A DNA stretch of 50,553 bases from JAHISC01 sp964645815 (GCA_964645815.1 CAZYCR010000001.1:1-50553); one strand, 5' to 3'; shown: positions 8,718-17,035, numbered from the stretch's first letter. A program made the numbers and translations. The notes: generated by a model not told the origin, from the letters alone.

Positions 8718-9206
8718 ATGAGCAAAATCGCGGCACTCAAAAGCGTAGGAGCATCCGCGCTAGCTGTTGCCGTCTTATTCACAGCCTTTGCAGTTCTTTC
8801 TGTAAATGCTGCTGAAGATCCAGCTACTACTGGTGACGAGTCGATAAATCAATCGTTCTTTCTAGGCCACGCCTTTGGCGGGCCTATGCGACACGCCGCA
8901 GAGGAGCTGGGGATTACAAAAGAAGAATTCGAAGCAGCAAAAGGTGATCCAGCATTACGCGAAGAAATTCGCGCAAAAATGGAGGAGATGAGACAATCTC
9001 ATCTTCAAGAAAGAGCCGATGAACTCGGTATTACCATCGATGAGCTAATTGCTCAGCGAGAAATAGAGCGCCAAGAACATTTGGCCGCTCGTGCTGATGA
9101 GCTCGGAATTAGTGTGGACGAACTCTTGGCGCAACGACCGGAAAGAGGAAGAGGTTTTGGTTGTCCAATGGACGGGGCAAGACCATTTGACCAAGAAGCC
9201 GAATAA
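8718..9206 (+). CDS. Secreted helical-repeat protein
   Basis: A 162-aa exported protein. A signal peptide (SVGASALAVAVLFTAFAVLSVNAAE) is followed by three copies of a helical unit: AEELGITKEEFEAA, ADELGITIDELIAQR and ADELGISVDELLAQR. The tail is Gly/Arg-rich with one cysteine (GRGFGCPMDGA). The family is not named for me, but such ADELGI repeats occur in exported proteins. It follows the sigma/DUF5667 pair by 11 bases and is a plausible target or component of that envelope unit. A strong terminator follows. Confidence 0.7.
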   Translation: MSKIAALKSVGASALAVAVLFTAFAVLSVNAAEDPATTGDESINQSFFLGHAFGGPMRHAAEELGITKEEFEAAKGDPALREEIRAKMEEMRQSHLQERADELGITIDELIAQREIERQEHLAARADELGISVDELLAQRPERGRGFGCPMDGARPFDQEAE

Positions 9207-9222
9207 TCTTTTCGACATAACA

Positions 9223-9261
9223 AACCAAAAAACGGGCCAACCCACGGCCTGTTTTTTGGTT
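9223..9261 (+). terminator. Intrinsic terminator of the sigma-factor unit
   Basis: The arm AACCAAAAAACGGGCC (9223-9238) pairs with GGCCTGTTTTTTGGTT (9246-9261) with one G:U pair. The A-run/T-run stem works in both directions. Confidence 0.85.
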
Positions 9262-9274
9262 GAGTATATCTAGC

Positions 9275-9303
9275 TTGACAAGAAGCAATAAAAAGGGTAT
9301 TTT
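9275..9303 (+). promoter_or_regulatory. Promoter of GC-rich cassette 1
   Basis: A perfect -35 box TTGACA (9275-9280), a 17-base spacer and a -10 box TATTTT (9298-9303). The predicted transcript begins at about 9310. The same TTGAC-N17-TATTTT design drives cassette 2 at 22075. Confidence 0.75.
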
Positions 9304-9382
9304 TTTTCGTGCTCTTTGGAGCAGCTCAACAGTCCCCTCAACCTCACTCTCTGTCCGGCACAGTCCGGAAGGAGGCCCGATG

Positions 9383-9472
9383 ATGAACGCCCGCGGCAGC
9401 CCCAACCGCAGCTCGTCGTTCCGCACCGTCCACGCCGTCGTCGTCACCAACTTCCTGGTCACCACCGTCTAG
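9383..9472 (+). CDS. GC-rich 29-aa small ORF
   Basis: A short ORF (MNARGSPNRSSSFRTVHAV then VVTNFLVTTV) with GGAGG (9371-9375) seven bases before the ATG at 9383; a second ATG at 9380 is three bases earlier. Codons are almost all G- or C-ending, unlike neighbouring genes (38 of 60 bases are G/C in 9421-9480). Two hairpins bracket it: TCCGG...CCGGA just before the ribosome site, and an 8-bp stem (9464-9471/9492-9499) that contains the stop codon. The peptide is Ser/Arg-rich, then hydrophobic. It may be a leader peptide or a small effector; function unknown. Confidence 0.5.
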   Translation: MNARGSPNRSSSFRTVHAVVVTNFLVTTV

Positions 9473-9672
9473 CGAACATCTCCGTTCCCGTTAGACGGTA
9501 TAATACCAGTTAGCTAAAAGCTCCCATATACAAGCCAAATTGCGACGATAGGCGAACCTGGGAGCAGCCGATTTATCGGCGAGTAAGAGAGCCCGATGGG
9601 CAAAGTCGCTTTCCGGCGGGAAGCAAACACGCACGGCCGGCCGTTTCCTCGTGAACGGCCGGTTTCATTTTC
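9464..9672 (+). ncRNA. Candidate structured RNA ending in an intrinsic terminator
   Basis: Consecutive perfect or near-perfect stems are visible: ACCGTCTA/TAGACGGT (9464-9471/9492-9499), GCTCCCA/TGGGAGC (9520-9526/9559-9565), GCCGAT/ATCGGC (9567-9580), GCCC/GGGC (9591-9601), GCTTTCC/GGGAAGC (9608-9624), then the terminator CCGGCCGTT/AACGGCCGG (9637-9662) with TTTCATTTT. No ORF spans it. It could be a separate RNA, using the TATAAT at 9499-9504, or the 3' part of the cassette-1 transcript. I could not match it to a riboswitch class; it lies upstream of cysS but ends in a terminator before the cysS -10 box. Confidence 0.55.
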
Positions 9673-9710
9673 TAGCCTTTTTTAGCTGTTTCCGTTATAC
9701 TATTGGCACT

Positions 9711-11093
9711 ATGACTCTCCAATTTTTTAACACCTTAACCAAGAAAAAGGAGGAATTTAAGCCGATTCATCAAGGTAAAGTCGGCATGTACAATTGTGGA
9801 CCAACGGTTTATCAAGCCGCCTCGATTGGTAATTTTCGTTCTTATGTTTTTGCCGATGTTTTGCGCCGAGTCTTGGAATTTAACGGCTATGAGGTTAAAC
9901 AAGTCATGAATATCACCGATGTTGGTCATTTGGTGGGTGACGGAGATGAAGGTGAAGACAAAATGATCAAAGCAATGAGACAGGAAGGGAAGTCGTCTTG
10001 GGAAATCGCTGAATTCTATACTGAAAAATTTATACATGATTCAGAACTTCTAAATATCGAACGGCCAAATGTTATTTGTAAGGCTACTGAACATATACAA
10101 GAGCAGATCGATTTGATTAAAGCGATTGAGGCCAACGGGTTTACTTACAAAATTTCAGACGGAATTTATTTTGACACCTCAAAACTTGCCGATTACGGCC
10201 GTTTGTCCGGTCAAAAGTTAGAAGAAAAAGAAGAAGGCGCTCGAGTTGAAAAAAATGTTGAAAAGAAAAACCCGAGTGATTTTGCTCTTTGGAAATTCTC
10301 ACCAAAAGATCAGCAGCGTGAAATGGAATGGGATTCTCCTTGGGGCGTTGGTTTTCCGGGTTGGCACATTGAGTGTAGTGCCATGAGCGAAAAGTATCTG
10401 GATTCACCTTTTGACATTCACACCGGTGGCGAGGATCACATTCCAGTGCACCACACCAATGAAATGGCTCAAACCGAGGCGGCTCATGGCAATTTATTAG
10501 CAAATTATTGGTTACACAACGCTTTTTTGACGGTTGACGGTGGTAAAATGTCCAAGTCACTCGGCAATACTTACACGCTTGATGATTTAGAGGATAAAGG
10601 TTACCAACCATTAGCTTTTCGTTACTTTTTGCTTGGTGCCCACTATCATCAGCCACAGAATTTTACTTGGGAAGCATTGGGCGCAGCACAAAACACTCTG
10701 CACAATCTCGAAGATATTGTTCGTCAGTGGGATCAACCGAGCGATATTGATGACGCAGTTCTCCAACAATTTAAAGATCAAATTAACGACGATCTAAATT
10801 TACCGGGTGCTTTGGCTGAAGTTTGGAATTTGGTGAATGATAGTCAAGTTGCTACATCAGTCAAAGCTGCGACACTTTTGAAATTCGATGAAGTGCTCGG
10901 GCTGCGACTCTCGGAGGTGATTGCTCAGCCATTAGTTTTACCTCAGCAAATCGAAAAAATGCTTAAAGATCGTCAAGTTGCTCGTGAGGCAAAAGATTTT
11001 GAGGAGTCAGACCGACTTCGTGATCAAATAAAAGCTTCCGGGTATTTAGTGGAGGATACAGCTGAAGGTCAGAAAGTTCGTCAACACCGCTAA
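9711..11093 (+). CDS. cysS: Cysteinyl-tRNA synthetase
   Basis: Charges tRNA-Cys. The 460-aa length is typical. It shows the zinc ligand Cys29 in YNCGPTVY, WHIECSAM and HHTNEMAQ for the other zinc ligands, FDIHTGGEDHIPVHH, and the KMSKS loop in VDGGKMSKSLGNT. The HIGH signature reads ASIGN (residues 37-41), so both histidines are replaced. I chose the ATG at 9711 because the family starts here; a TATACT box (9696-9701) ends nine bases upstream. Confidence 0.95.
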   Translation: MTLQFFNTLTKKKEEFKPIHQGKVGMYNCGPTVYQAASIGNFRSYVFADVLRRVLEFNGYEVKQVMNITDVGHLVGDGDEGEDKMIKAMRQEGKSSWEIAEFYTEKFIHDSELLNIERPNVICKATEHIQEQIDLIKAIEANGFTYKISDGIYFDTSKLADYGRLSGQKLEEKEEGARVEKNVEKKNPSDFALWKFSPKDQQREMEWDSPWGVGFPGWHIECSAMSEKYLDSPFDIHTGGEDHIPVHHTNEMAQTEAAHGNLLANYWLHNAFLTVDGGKMSKSLGNTYTLDDLEDKGYQPLAFRYFLLGAHYHQPQNFTWEALGAAQNTLHNLEDIVRQWDQPSDIDDAVLQQFKDQINDDLNLPGALAEVWNLVNDSQVATSVKAATLLKFDEVLGLRLSEVIAQPLVLPQQIEKMLKDRQVAREAKDFEESDRLRDQIKASGYLVEDTAEGQKVRQHR

Positions 11094-11134
11094 ATTGTTC
11101 GAAGTACTAAGACGATCATGATACAATAGTCCAT

Positions 11135-11635
11135 ATGGCCTTTGTCCCAGAAGAGAAAAAGAGCCAAGAGGCATCTCTTGAAATAAATGAAACAACTCCC
11201 GAAGTTGCCGTGGAAACAAAACCGGAAACATCTTTTGAAGTAGAAGAAGAAAAAAGAGAGGTTAAAGAGGAGCCCGTTGAGCGTCCAATCGAACAACCGA
11301 CTTTGCCGCCACCTCAAGTTGTGGCCAAAAAAGACCCAGTTTTACAAGGAGTGGAAGATATTTTGGCCGAAGATTTAACCGATATCTTTTTACAATTGCC
11401 ACCTGAAAAACGCTCACTTTTTAAGCAAAAAGGTGAAGAGATTGCTCAAAAGATCAATGTCATGATTGTGACCGGAAAAGTTACTGTTAAACGGATTCTT
11501 GATTTGATTCGCGAGTGGTTATCAATGATTCCAGGTGTTAATAAGTTTTTCTTGGAACAGGAATCAAAAATTAAAACTGATCGAATTGTTAGTTTTGCTG
11601 ACTCTCAAGCAAAGTTGAGAGAAAATTCAATATAA
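11135..11635 (+). CDS. Conserved small partner of a HerA/VirD4-like ATPase
   Basis: A 166-aa soluble protein. The first 65 residues are acidic and Pro/Glu-rich (low complexity). The C-terminal half is ordered, with ILAEDLTDIFLQLPPEKRS, VKRILDLIREWLSMIPGV and NKFFLEQESKIKTDRI. It lies two bases before the ATPase gene, and I recall the same arrangement from other Patescibacteria, so they probably act together. TACAAT (11122-11127) ends seven bases before the ATG, suggesting a leaderless mRNA. Confidence 0.65.
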   Translation: MAFVPEEKKSQEASLEINETTPEVAVETKPETSFEVEEEKREVKEEPVERPIEQPTLPPPQVVAKKDPVLQGVEDILAEDLTDIFLQLPPEKRSLFKQKGEEIAQKINVMIVTGKVTVKRILDLIREWLSMIPGVNKFFLEQESKIKTDRIVSFADSQAKLRENSI

Positions 11636-11637
11636 TT

Positions 11638-14137
11638 ATGAATGGAGGACTAAATGACGAGCTCATGTTATATCTCTACGCAGTGATTGCGGCAGTTATC
11701 TTAATTTTGGCAGCAGTGATCGTCATTTATGTTCTTCGATTTTTTGCCCGTAAACGCTCAGCGTTTTTAGGTGGCAGTAATTCTGCTGTAACCTTGATGA
11801 TTACTGTTCCCAAGTTTGTTACAGAAGAAGATATTAAAGGTTCGGAAACGACTCAACAGATTCAGGAAGATATCTCAATTACTGAAACTTTTTTTTCAGC
11901 CATCGGCGGACTTAAGGCTCAGCGTGGTTTTAAAGCTTGGTTTAATGGCCGAACAGATGAGATGGCTTTGGAAATTGTGACCGAAAAAGGTCTAACAACT
12001 TTTTATTTAACTACGCCACTATACTTACGCGAATTCATTGAGCAACAATTAAATGCCCAATTTCCAGATGCTTCAGTAGAGCAAGTGGAAGATTTTAATA
12101 TTTTTTCACCGACCGGAACAATTGTTGGGGCTTATTTAAAATTTAAACGTGAAAATGCGTTGCCGATAAAAACATATACTGAGCTAGAATCAGATCCATT
12201 AAATGCTATCACTAACGCCTTATCAAAAGTGCCGGATAACGAAGGCGTAGCAATCCAATATATTATTCGCTCAGCTCGCGCGTCTTGGCGTTCGCTTGGT
12301 AAAAAGGTTGTTAAAAACATGCAAAAAGGCATGTCTTTCGAAGAAGCGAAGCGCTACAGCGGGTCTAGTTGGCAACAGAGTTTGAAATCCAAAGAACAGA
12401 AAGAGCAGCAAAAACAAAAAATGACTGAGCGTAGAATCTCGCCGGCAGAAGAACAGATGATCGAGGGAATCCAAAATAAAGCAAGTAAAGCTGGGCTTGA
12501 TGTTAATATCCGAATCGTCGCCTCAAGTGAACTTGCTTCGGCAGCTCAGGCAAATTTGAACAATGTTTTGCAAGCCTTCAGTCAGTTTAATGTTTATGAA
12601 TACGGCAATGCTTTTAAGACCGTTGTGCCGTCCAACAAAAAGAAATTACTACAGAATTTTATCTATCGAAAATTTGATGAGGCTCAAGGCATTGTCATGA
12701 ACACTGAAGAATTGGCCAGCCTTTGGCATTTACCGCTACCTTCAACTGAAACGCCAAACATCCGCTGGATGCTGGCTCGTTCGGCTCCAGTGCCACCGGA
12801 AGTACCGCAGCAAGGAGACTTGCATCTTGGTTACAATCTTTACCGCGGCATGAAAACAGAAGTCTATAGCAATGATTCAGACCGTCGCCGACATTTTTAT
12901 ATCATTGGTAAAACCGGATCCGGTAAATCCTACTTTTTACGCTATCAAGTTTTGCAGGATATAAAAGCTGGCAAAGGTGTAGCTGTGATTGATCCGCATG
13001 GTGATTTAGTTGACGCTATTATGGGCTCAATTCCAAAAGAGCGTATTGATGACGTTGTTTATTTCAACCCATCCGATGTCGAGCGCCCAATGGGACTTAA
13101 TATGCTCGAGGCTCCGGATGAAAACATGCGTGACTTTGCGGTTCAAGAAATGATCTCTATTTTTTACATGCTCTTCCCGCCAGAGATGATTGGTCCGATG
13201 TTTGAGCACTATATGCGCAACTTCATGTTGACGCTGATGGCAGATTTGGAAGGACCTGGTACTCTGGCCGAGATTCCGCGCATTATTTCCGACACCGCGT
13301 TTCAACAACAATGGGTGGCCAAAGTAAAAGATCCGGTTGTGCGATCGTTTTGGGAAGATGAAATGGCAAACACGAGCGACTATCACAAATCTGAAACCAT
13401 GGGCTATCTTGTTTCCAAAGTTGGACGATTTGTAGAAAACGCCATGATGCGAAATATCATTGGCCAATCAAAATCAGCTTTTGACTTTCGTGACATNNNN
13501 NNNNNNGATTTTATTGGTTAATTTGTCAAAAGGTCAAACTGGAGAAGTTAATGCCAATTTGCTAGGCTTAATCTTGGTTTCAAAATTACAAATGGCCGCT
13601 TTCACTCGCGCCAATATTCCTGAAGAAGAACGTCGCGACTTTTTCCTCTATATCGATGAGTTTCAAAACTTTATTACGCCTTCGATTGCAACTATTTTAT
13701 CGGAAGCCAGAAAATATAAATTGAATCTTATTTTGGCGCACCAATACATGGGGCAACTTGTCAAAGACGGAAAAACAGAAATCCGCGACGCGGTTTTAGG
13801 AAACGTTGGCAACATGTTTGTTTCAAGAGTTGGCCCGGAGGATACTGAAGTCTTGGGTAAAGTCTTTGAGCCAACTTTCTCACCATACGATTTGATGAAC
13901 ACCGACAAATACACTTGGAATACAAAATTGATCGTGGATAACTCACAAGCCAAGCCTTTTACCCTGAAAACCGTAGCTCCGGATAAACCAAATCCAAAAC
14001 TTTTCGAAGCTCTCAAAGAAATTTCTCGGCTCAGCTATGGCCGGCCAAAAGATTTAGTCGAGCGCGAAATTGCCCTAAGAGCAGGGATTGGCGCGCCAAA
14101 AGCTACAAAGCCAGAAGTAGCACCAAGAGCCTTATAA
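11638..14137 (+). CDS. Membrane-anchored type IV secretion/HerA-like ATPase, interrupted by an assembly gap
   Basis: One gene of about 830 aa split by ten Ns. The N terminus has a membrane helix (LYLYAVIAAVILILAAVIVI). The ATPase domain has Walker A in YIIGKTGSGKSYFLRY and IDPHGDLVDAI, and after the gap ILLVNLSKGQTGEVNANLLG, Walker B in FFLYIDEFQNF and LAHQYMGQL. This is the VirD4/TraG-type DNA-binding ATPase common in Patescibacteria. The two parts are in different frames as written. By analogy with relatives about 12 bases are missing, so this is a gap-size error rather than a frameshift. Probable role: DNA or protein translocation (inference). Confidence 0.9.
13497..13506. other. Assembly gap (10 N) inside the ATPase gene
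   Basis: Ten Ns fall between the FDFRD and ILLVNL segments. A true gap length that is a multiple of three would restore a single frame. Confidence 0.95.
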
Positions 14138-14148
14138 TTAAAGAAAAG

Positions 14149-14187
14149 AATAGGTCCATTTAATACATTGGACCTATTTTGTTTTTT
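14149..14187 (+). terminator. Terminator after the ATPase gene, overlapping the dnaX promoter
   Basis: AATAGGTCCA (14149-14158) pairs perfectly with TGGACCTATT (14169-14178), followed by TTGTTTTTTT. Confidence 0.85.
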
Positions 14188-14196
14188 TGATACAAT
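14168..14196 (+). promoter_or_regulatory. dnaX promoter
   Basis: TTGGAC (14168-14173), a 17-base spacer, and TACAAT (14191-14196). The -35 box lies inside the upstream terminator stem. The ATG is nine bases after the -10 box, leaving almost no leader. Confidence 0.65.
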
Positions 14197-14205
14197 GCGA
14201 CCGTT

Positions 14206-15726
14206 ATGAGCCAAGCAATTTACAGAAAATATCGGCCCCAGACTTTTGCTGAAGTAATCAATCAGCGCCACATCACCACGATTTTGACTAACCAAATTTC
14301 AACCAATACTGTGGCTCATGCTTATGTTTTTGCCGGGCCGCGTGGTGTTGGTAAAACTACTGTTGCCAGACTTTTAGCAAAAGCGGTTAACTGTGAGGCC
14401 AGAAAAGACGGCGAGAGTGAACCATGTGGTCAATGTAGTCATTGTGATGAATTGACTCAAGGGCATGCGATGGATGTGATTGAAATCGATGCAGCGTCAC
14501 ACACGGGCGTTGAAAACGTTCGAGAAAATATTATTGAGGCAGTACGTTTTGCTCCCGGTAAAGCCAAGTACAAAGTTTTCATTATCGATGAAGTGCACAT
14601 GCTCTCAACTTCAGCTTTTAATGCATTATTGAAAACTTTAGAAGAACCTCCAGCACATGCGATTTTTATTTTGGCAACTACAGAGTTACACAAAATACCG
14701 GCAACAATTTTATCGCGCTGCCAACGTTTTGATTTTCATCGAATTAGTACAGACGACATGATCGAACGTCTTTCAACTTTAGCAAAAGGTGAAGGTGTAA
14801 AAATTGATGATGATGTTTTGGCAGCGATCGCCAGGCTTTCGGAAGGGTGTTTGCGAGACGCAGAGAGTCTTTTGGGACAAGTATTGGCTCTTGGTGAAAA
14901 GAAGATCAGTCAAAAGGAAGCCTCAATAATTTTACCGGTTACCAATACAGCTACGGTAATTGAATTGGTTGATGCAGCAGTGAGAGAAGATGCCAAGAAT
15001 ATCGCGGAAATTTTGAGTCTTTTTGTTGATCAAGGCGGATCAGTTAAAAATTTGGTCGAGGAATTGATCGATTTTGTGCGGACAATGATGCTCGTGGCTT
15101 TGGAAGGTCCTTATCATGATCATTATGATCGTGAAACCATGGAGCGTTTGCGTTATTTTAATCAGAATTATCAACTCGATCAAACAATCAACCTGCTCGA
15201 CAAATTACTTCAAGTAAAAGCACGGCCACGTTATGACGCTCTGCCTCAGTTACCGCTTGAATTGGCGTTGATTGAGCTTTGTGCTCAAACAGGATCAAGA
15301 CCAGTAAAACAGACGGTAACTGACCCAAAAGAACCGACAGGAGGGCAAGTTAAAGTTGAAGAAAAAAAAGAAGACATAGAGACGACTTCGCCAGTAGAAG
15401 AAATGGATGGAGTTACGACAATCGATGAAGTAAAATCAAAGTGGCAACGTTGTTGCGAAGCAGTAGGGAAGAGAAACATTGCTTTACCTTTGGCTCTGCA
15501 AACGGCAAGTCCGGATAAATTGGAAGGAAATCGATTGACTATTGCTTTCGAAAAAAAGTTTCATTTTGAAACTTTTCAGAAATCTCAGAACTTGGAGATC
15601 CTTGAACGCGCTTTGGAAGAGATTTTACAAGCTAAATTGAGTGTAGTGCCACTTTTTGCCCATGAAGAAATTGAAAAGGATCTGGCTGATTTGGCCTCGG
15701 CTTTCGGTGGTGAAGTGGTTGGATAA
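14206..15726 (+). CDS. dnaX: DNA polymerase III subunit gamma/tau
   Basis: Clamp-loader ATPase of the replisome. In 506 aa it shows the start MSQAIYRKYRPQTFAEVINQ, Walker A GPRGVGKTT, the zinc module (Cys in NCEARKDGESEPCGQCSHC), Walker B with FIIDEVHMLS, the sensor LATTELHKIPATILSRCQRF, and the C-terminal collar domain. The part after about residue 360 is acidic linker followed by a short tau-like end. A bidirectional terminator follows at 15751-15780. Confidence 0.96.
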   Translation: MSQAIYRKYRPQTFAEVINQRHITTILTNQISTNTVAHAYVFAGPRGVGKTTVARLLAKAVNCEARKDGESEPCGQCSHCDELTQGHAMDVIEIDAASHTGVENVRENIIEAVRFAPGKAKYKVFIIDEVHMLSTSAFNALLKTLEEPPAHAIFILATTELHKIPATILSRCQRFDFHRISTDDMIERLSTLAKGEGVKIDDDVLAAIARLSEGCLRDAESLLGQVLALGEKKISQKEASIILPVTNTATVIELVDAAVREDAKNIAEILSLFVDQGGSVKNLVEELIDFVRTMMLVALEGPYHDHYDRETMERLRYFNQNYQLDQTINLLDKLLQVKARPRYDALPQLPLELALIELCAQTGSRPVKQTVTDPKEPTGGQVKVEEKKEDIETTSPVEEMDGVTTIDEVKSKWQRCCEAVGKRNIALPLALQTASPDKLEGNRLTIAFEKKFHFETFQKSQNLEILERALEEILQAKLSVVPLFAHEEIEKDLADLASAFGGEVVG

Positions 15727-15750
15727 TCACGTACTACCATAACCATAATA

Positions 15751-15780
15751 AAAAACAGCCACCTTGCGGTGGTTGTTTTT
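15751..15780 (+). terminator. Terminator after dnaX
   Basis: AAAAACAGCCACC (15751-15763), loop TTGC, GGTGGTTGTTTTT (15768-15780). The A-run and T-run make it usable on both strands. Confidence 0.85.
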
Positions 15781-15784
15781 CGTA

Positions 15785-15864
15785 ATCCCTCCGTAGCTCC
15801 GATAGGAGCGAAGGGGGATGGTTCCCCTGTAGTAGAGGCTTCCGCCACACTACAGGGGTAAACC
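15785..15864. repeat. Two adjacent hairpins between dnaX and tRNA-Gln
   Basis: The first hairpin is ATCCC...GGAGC-type nested arms (15785-15819) around GCTCC-gata-GGAGC. The second is CCCCTGTAGT (15824-15833) with ACTACAGGGG (15849-15858), extended by GGTT/AACC. No ORF is present. They resemble short intergenic stem-loop repeats rather than a gene. Confidence 0.6.
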
Positions 15865-15877
15865 ATGAAGTGTGACC

Positions 15878-15913
15878 AAAACAAAAAGTAGCGACCTGTT
15901 TTGGTCTCTACTT
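15878..15913 (-). terminator. Terminator of tRNA-Gln (minus strand)
   Basis: Read on the minus strand, AAGTAG-a-GACC pairs with GGTC-g-CTACTT around the loop AAAACA, followed by TTTGTTTT. It begins three bases after the tRNA CCA end. Confidence 0.75.
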
Positions 15914-15915
15914 CA

Positions 15916-15989
15916 TGGTTCCCGGGTAGGGATTCGAACCCCAATTCTCTGGACCAGAACCAGATGTCCTGCCGTTAGACGACCCGGGA
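15916..15989 (-). tRNA. tRNA-Gln (anticodon CTG)
   Basis: The minus strand folds as a full cloverleaf. The acceptor stem is TCCCGGG/CCCGGGA; the D arm is GTC...GAC; the anticodon stem is TCTGG/CCAGA around the loop TTCTGGT (anticodon CTG, reading CAG); the T arm is TGGGG-TTCGAAT-CCCTA. Discriminator A and an encoded CCA end follow. Confidence 0.95.
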
Positions 15990-16058
15990 ATGCAGAGAGA
16001 TATTACCCTATTTTTAACGAATTGTCAATATTTGCCAAGGCTGTGTTATACTATTTTT

Positions 16059-16685
16059 ATGGACGATAAAGTCAGAAACAATTTAACGAGTAGTTTACTC
16101 ATGGTTGTTATTGTTTTTGCGATAATTACTCTCATTGCAGCAGCTCTAACATTGGACAAGATTAATGATATTCGCTGCCAGGATCAAATTGTAATCAATG
16201 ACTGTATTGAATCCGAGTATCTGGTTAAACTTGATGCATTTGACATGTCTGCCGTTGTTGTGAAACCGAAAGGTTGGTCTTTTGAAAGATTTGATGCCGG
16301 TACGGTTTCGAGCTTTGTTTTTACAGACAGTGAATATCAAGAAAATAAGATAGCGATTATCTTCCATCAGCCTGTAAATTATGACACAGGTGAAAGAGTG
16401 AGTTTTGAACAGTGGCTTCTGGATAACGGCTATGCAATCGCCGTAAGTCATAGTATCATTGGGAAAGAAAAAATTGCTGTTGATTTTTACCCGAGCGTCT
16501 CTCTGAATTATGAAAATAGTTTAGTTGGGCGGGTCCCAAATAGAGATGACATATTTTTTGAAATATCTACAACGAATTCGACATTTGCTTCATCAGCCTT
16601 GGAAAAAATAAAAAATTCATTTGAGTTACAACCAAATTCTGAGGTTGTTAACTCTGCAATATCAGACATATGCAAAAAAATGTAA
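16059..16685 (+). CDS. Membrane-anchored protein of unknown function
   Basis: A 208-aa protein with one N-terminal membrane helix (SSLLMVVIVFAIITLIAAALTL) and an outside domain of mixed beta/alpha character containing two cysteines (IRCQDQIVINDCIE). I chose the ATG at 16059: TATACT (16047-16052), preceded by TGT as an extended -10, ends six bases before it. The family is not recognised; the outer domain has the feel of a small lipoprotein/PsbP-like sensor. It overlaps the next small gene by 16 bases. Confidence 0.7.
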   Translation: MDDKVRNNLTSSLLMVVIVFAIITLIAAALTLDKINDIRCQDQIVINDCIESEYLVKLDAFDMSAVVVKPKGWSFERFDAGTVSSFVFTDSEYQENKIAIIFHQPVNYDTGERVSFEQWLLDNGYAIAVSHSIIGKEKIAVDFYPSVSLNYENSLVGRVPNRDDIFFEISTTNSTFASSALEKIKNSFELQPNSEVVNSAISDICKKM

Positions 16686-16831
16686 AAAATTGGGACGCAA
16701 TTCTCATTATGTCAATAACGTTAGTCGGTATCGGGATAGTTTTGCTAATAATGGGCGCAATTATTATTTATGATGTTACAGTCATCAGAGAAACGATTTG
16801 GAACCATCTGAGTACCCCGATTATTCAATAA
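16670..16831 (+). CDS. Small membrane protein, copy 1 of a tandem pair
   Basis: A 53-aa ORF starting within the end of the preceding gene. It has a polar N terminus (MQKNVKNWDA), one helix (ILIMSITLVGIGIVLLIMGA) and a short outside tail ending STPIIQ. It aligns along its length with the next ORF: LIM, T-LV, G-VL-IMGA, II-DV-V and STPI are shared. The overlap with the upstream gene suggests coupled translation. Confidence 0.65.
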   Translation: MQKNVKNWDAILIMSITLVGIGIVLLIMGAIIIYDVTVIRETIWNHLSTPIIQ

Positions 16832-16867
16832 AGTGAAACAATAAATTTTTTTAAATAATTTTTTCTT

Positions 16868-17026
16868 ATGAAAGAACAAAATAAAGTTGACTTTGTCCTT
16901 ATCATGGTAACAGTTCTTGTTGCTATGGGAGTTATTTTGATGATCATGGGTGCTTGGATTATTCGAGACGTTGACGTTTTAACGGATACAACTCATTTCG
17001 ATATTAGCACGCCAATTGTTGAATAA
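16868..17026 (+). CDS. Small membrane protein, copy 2 of a tandem pair
   Basis: A 52-aa ORF: MKEQNKVDF, one helix (VLIMVTVLVAMGVILMIMGA), and a tail ending STPIVE. It is a diverged duplicate of the 53-aa protein just upstream. Conservation of the end STPI(I/V) in both suggests the C terminus is functional. A terminator follows ten bases later. Confidence 0.65.
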   Translation: MKEQNKVDFVLIMVTVLVAMGVILMIMGAWIIRDVDVLTDTTHFDISTPIVE

Positions 17027-17035
17027 TTTAATTAT

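Noticed and set aside
9355..9395. Possible SRP RNA or RNase P motif (GTCCGGAAGGAGG)
   Set aside because: Only a short resemblance; the other conserved parts of both RNAs are missing, and the GGAGG works as a ribosome site for the 29-aa ORF.
9500..9640. Known riboswitch (T-box, M-box, glycine, SAM) upstream of cysS
   Set aside because: Short similarities exist (GCTCCCATATA, GAGAGCCC) but the diagnostic conserved cores are absent, including the T-box GGTGG sequence.
13497..13525. Frameshift in the ATPase gene
   Set aside because: The frame change coincides with the N gap, so it reflects unknown gap length rather than mutation; the same holds for lepA at 19173-19192.
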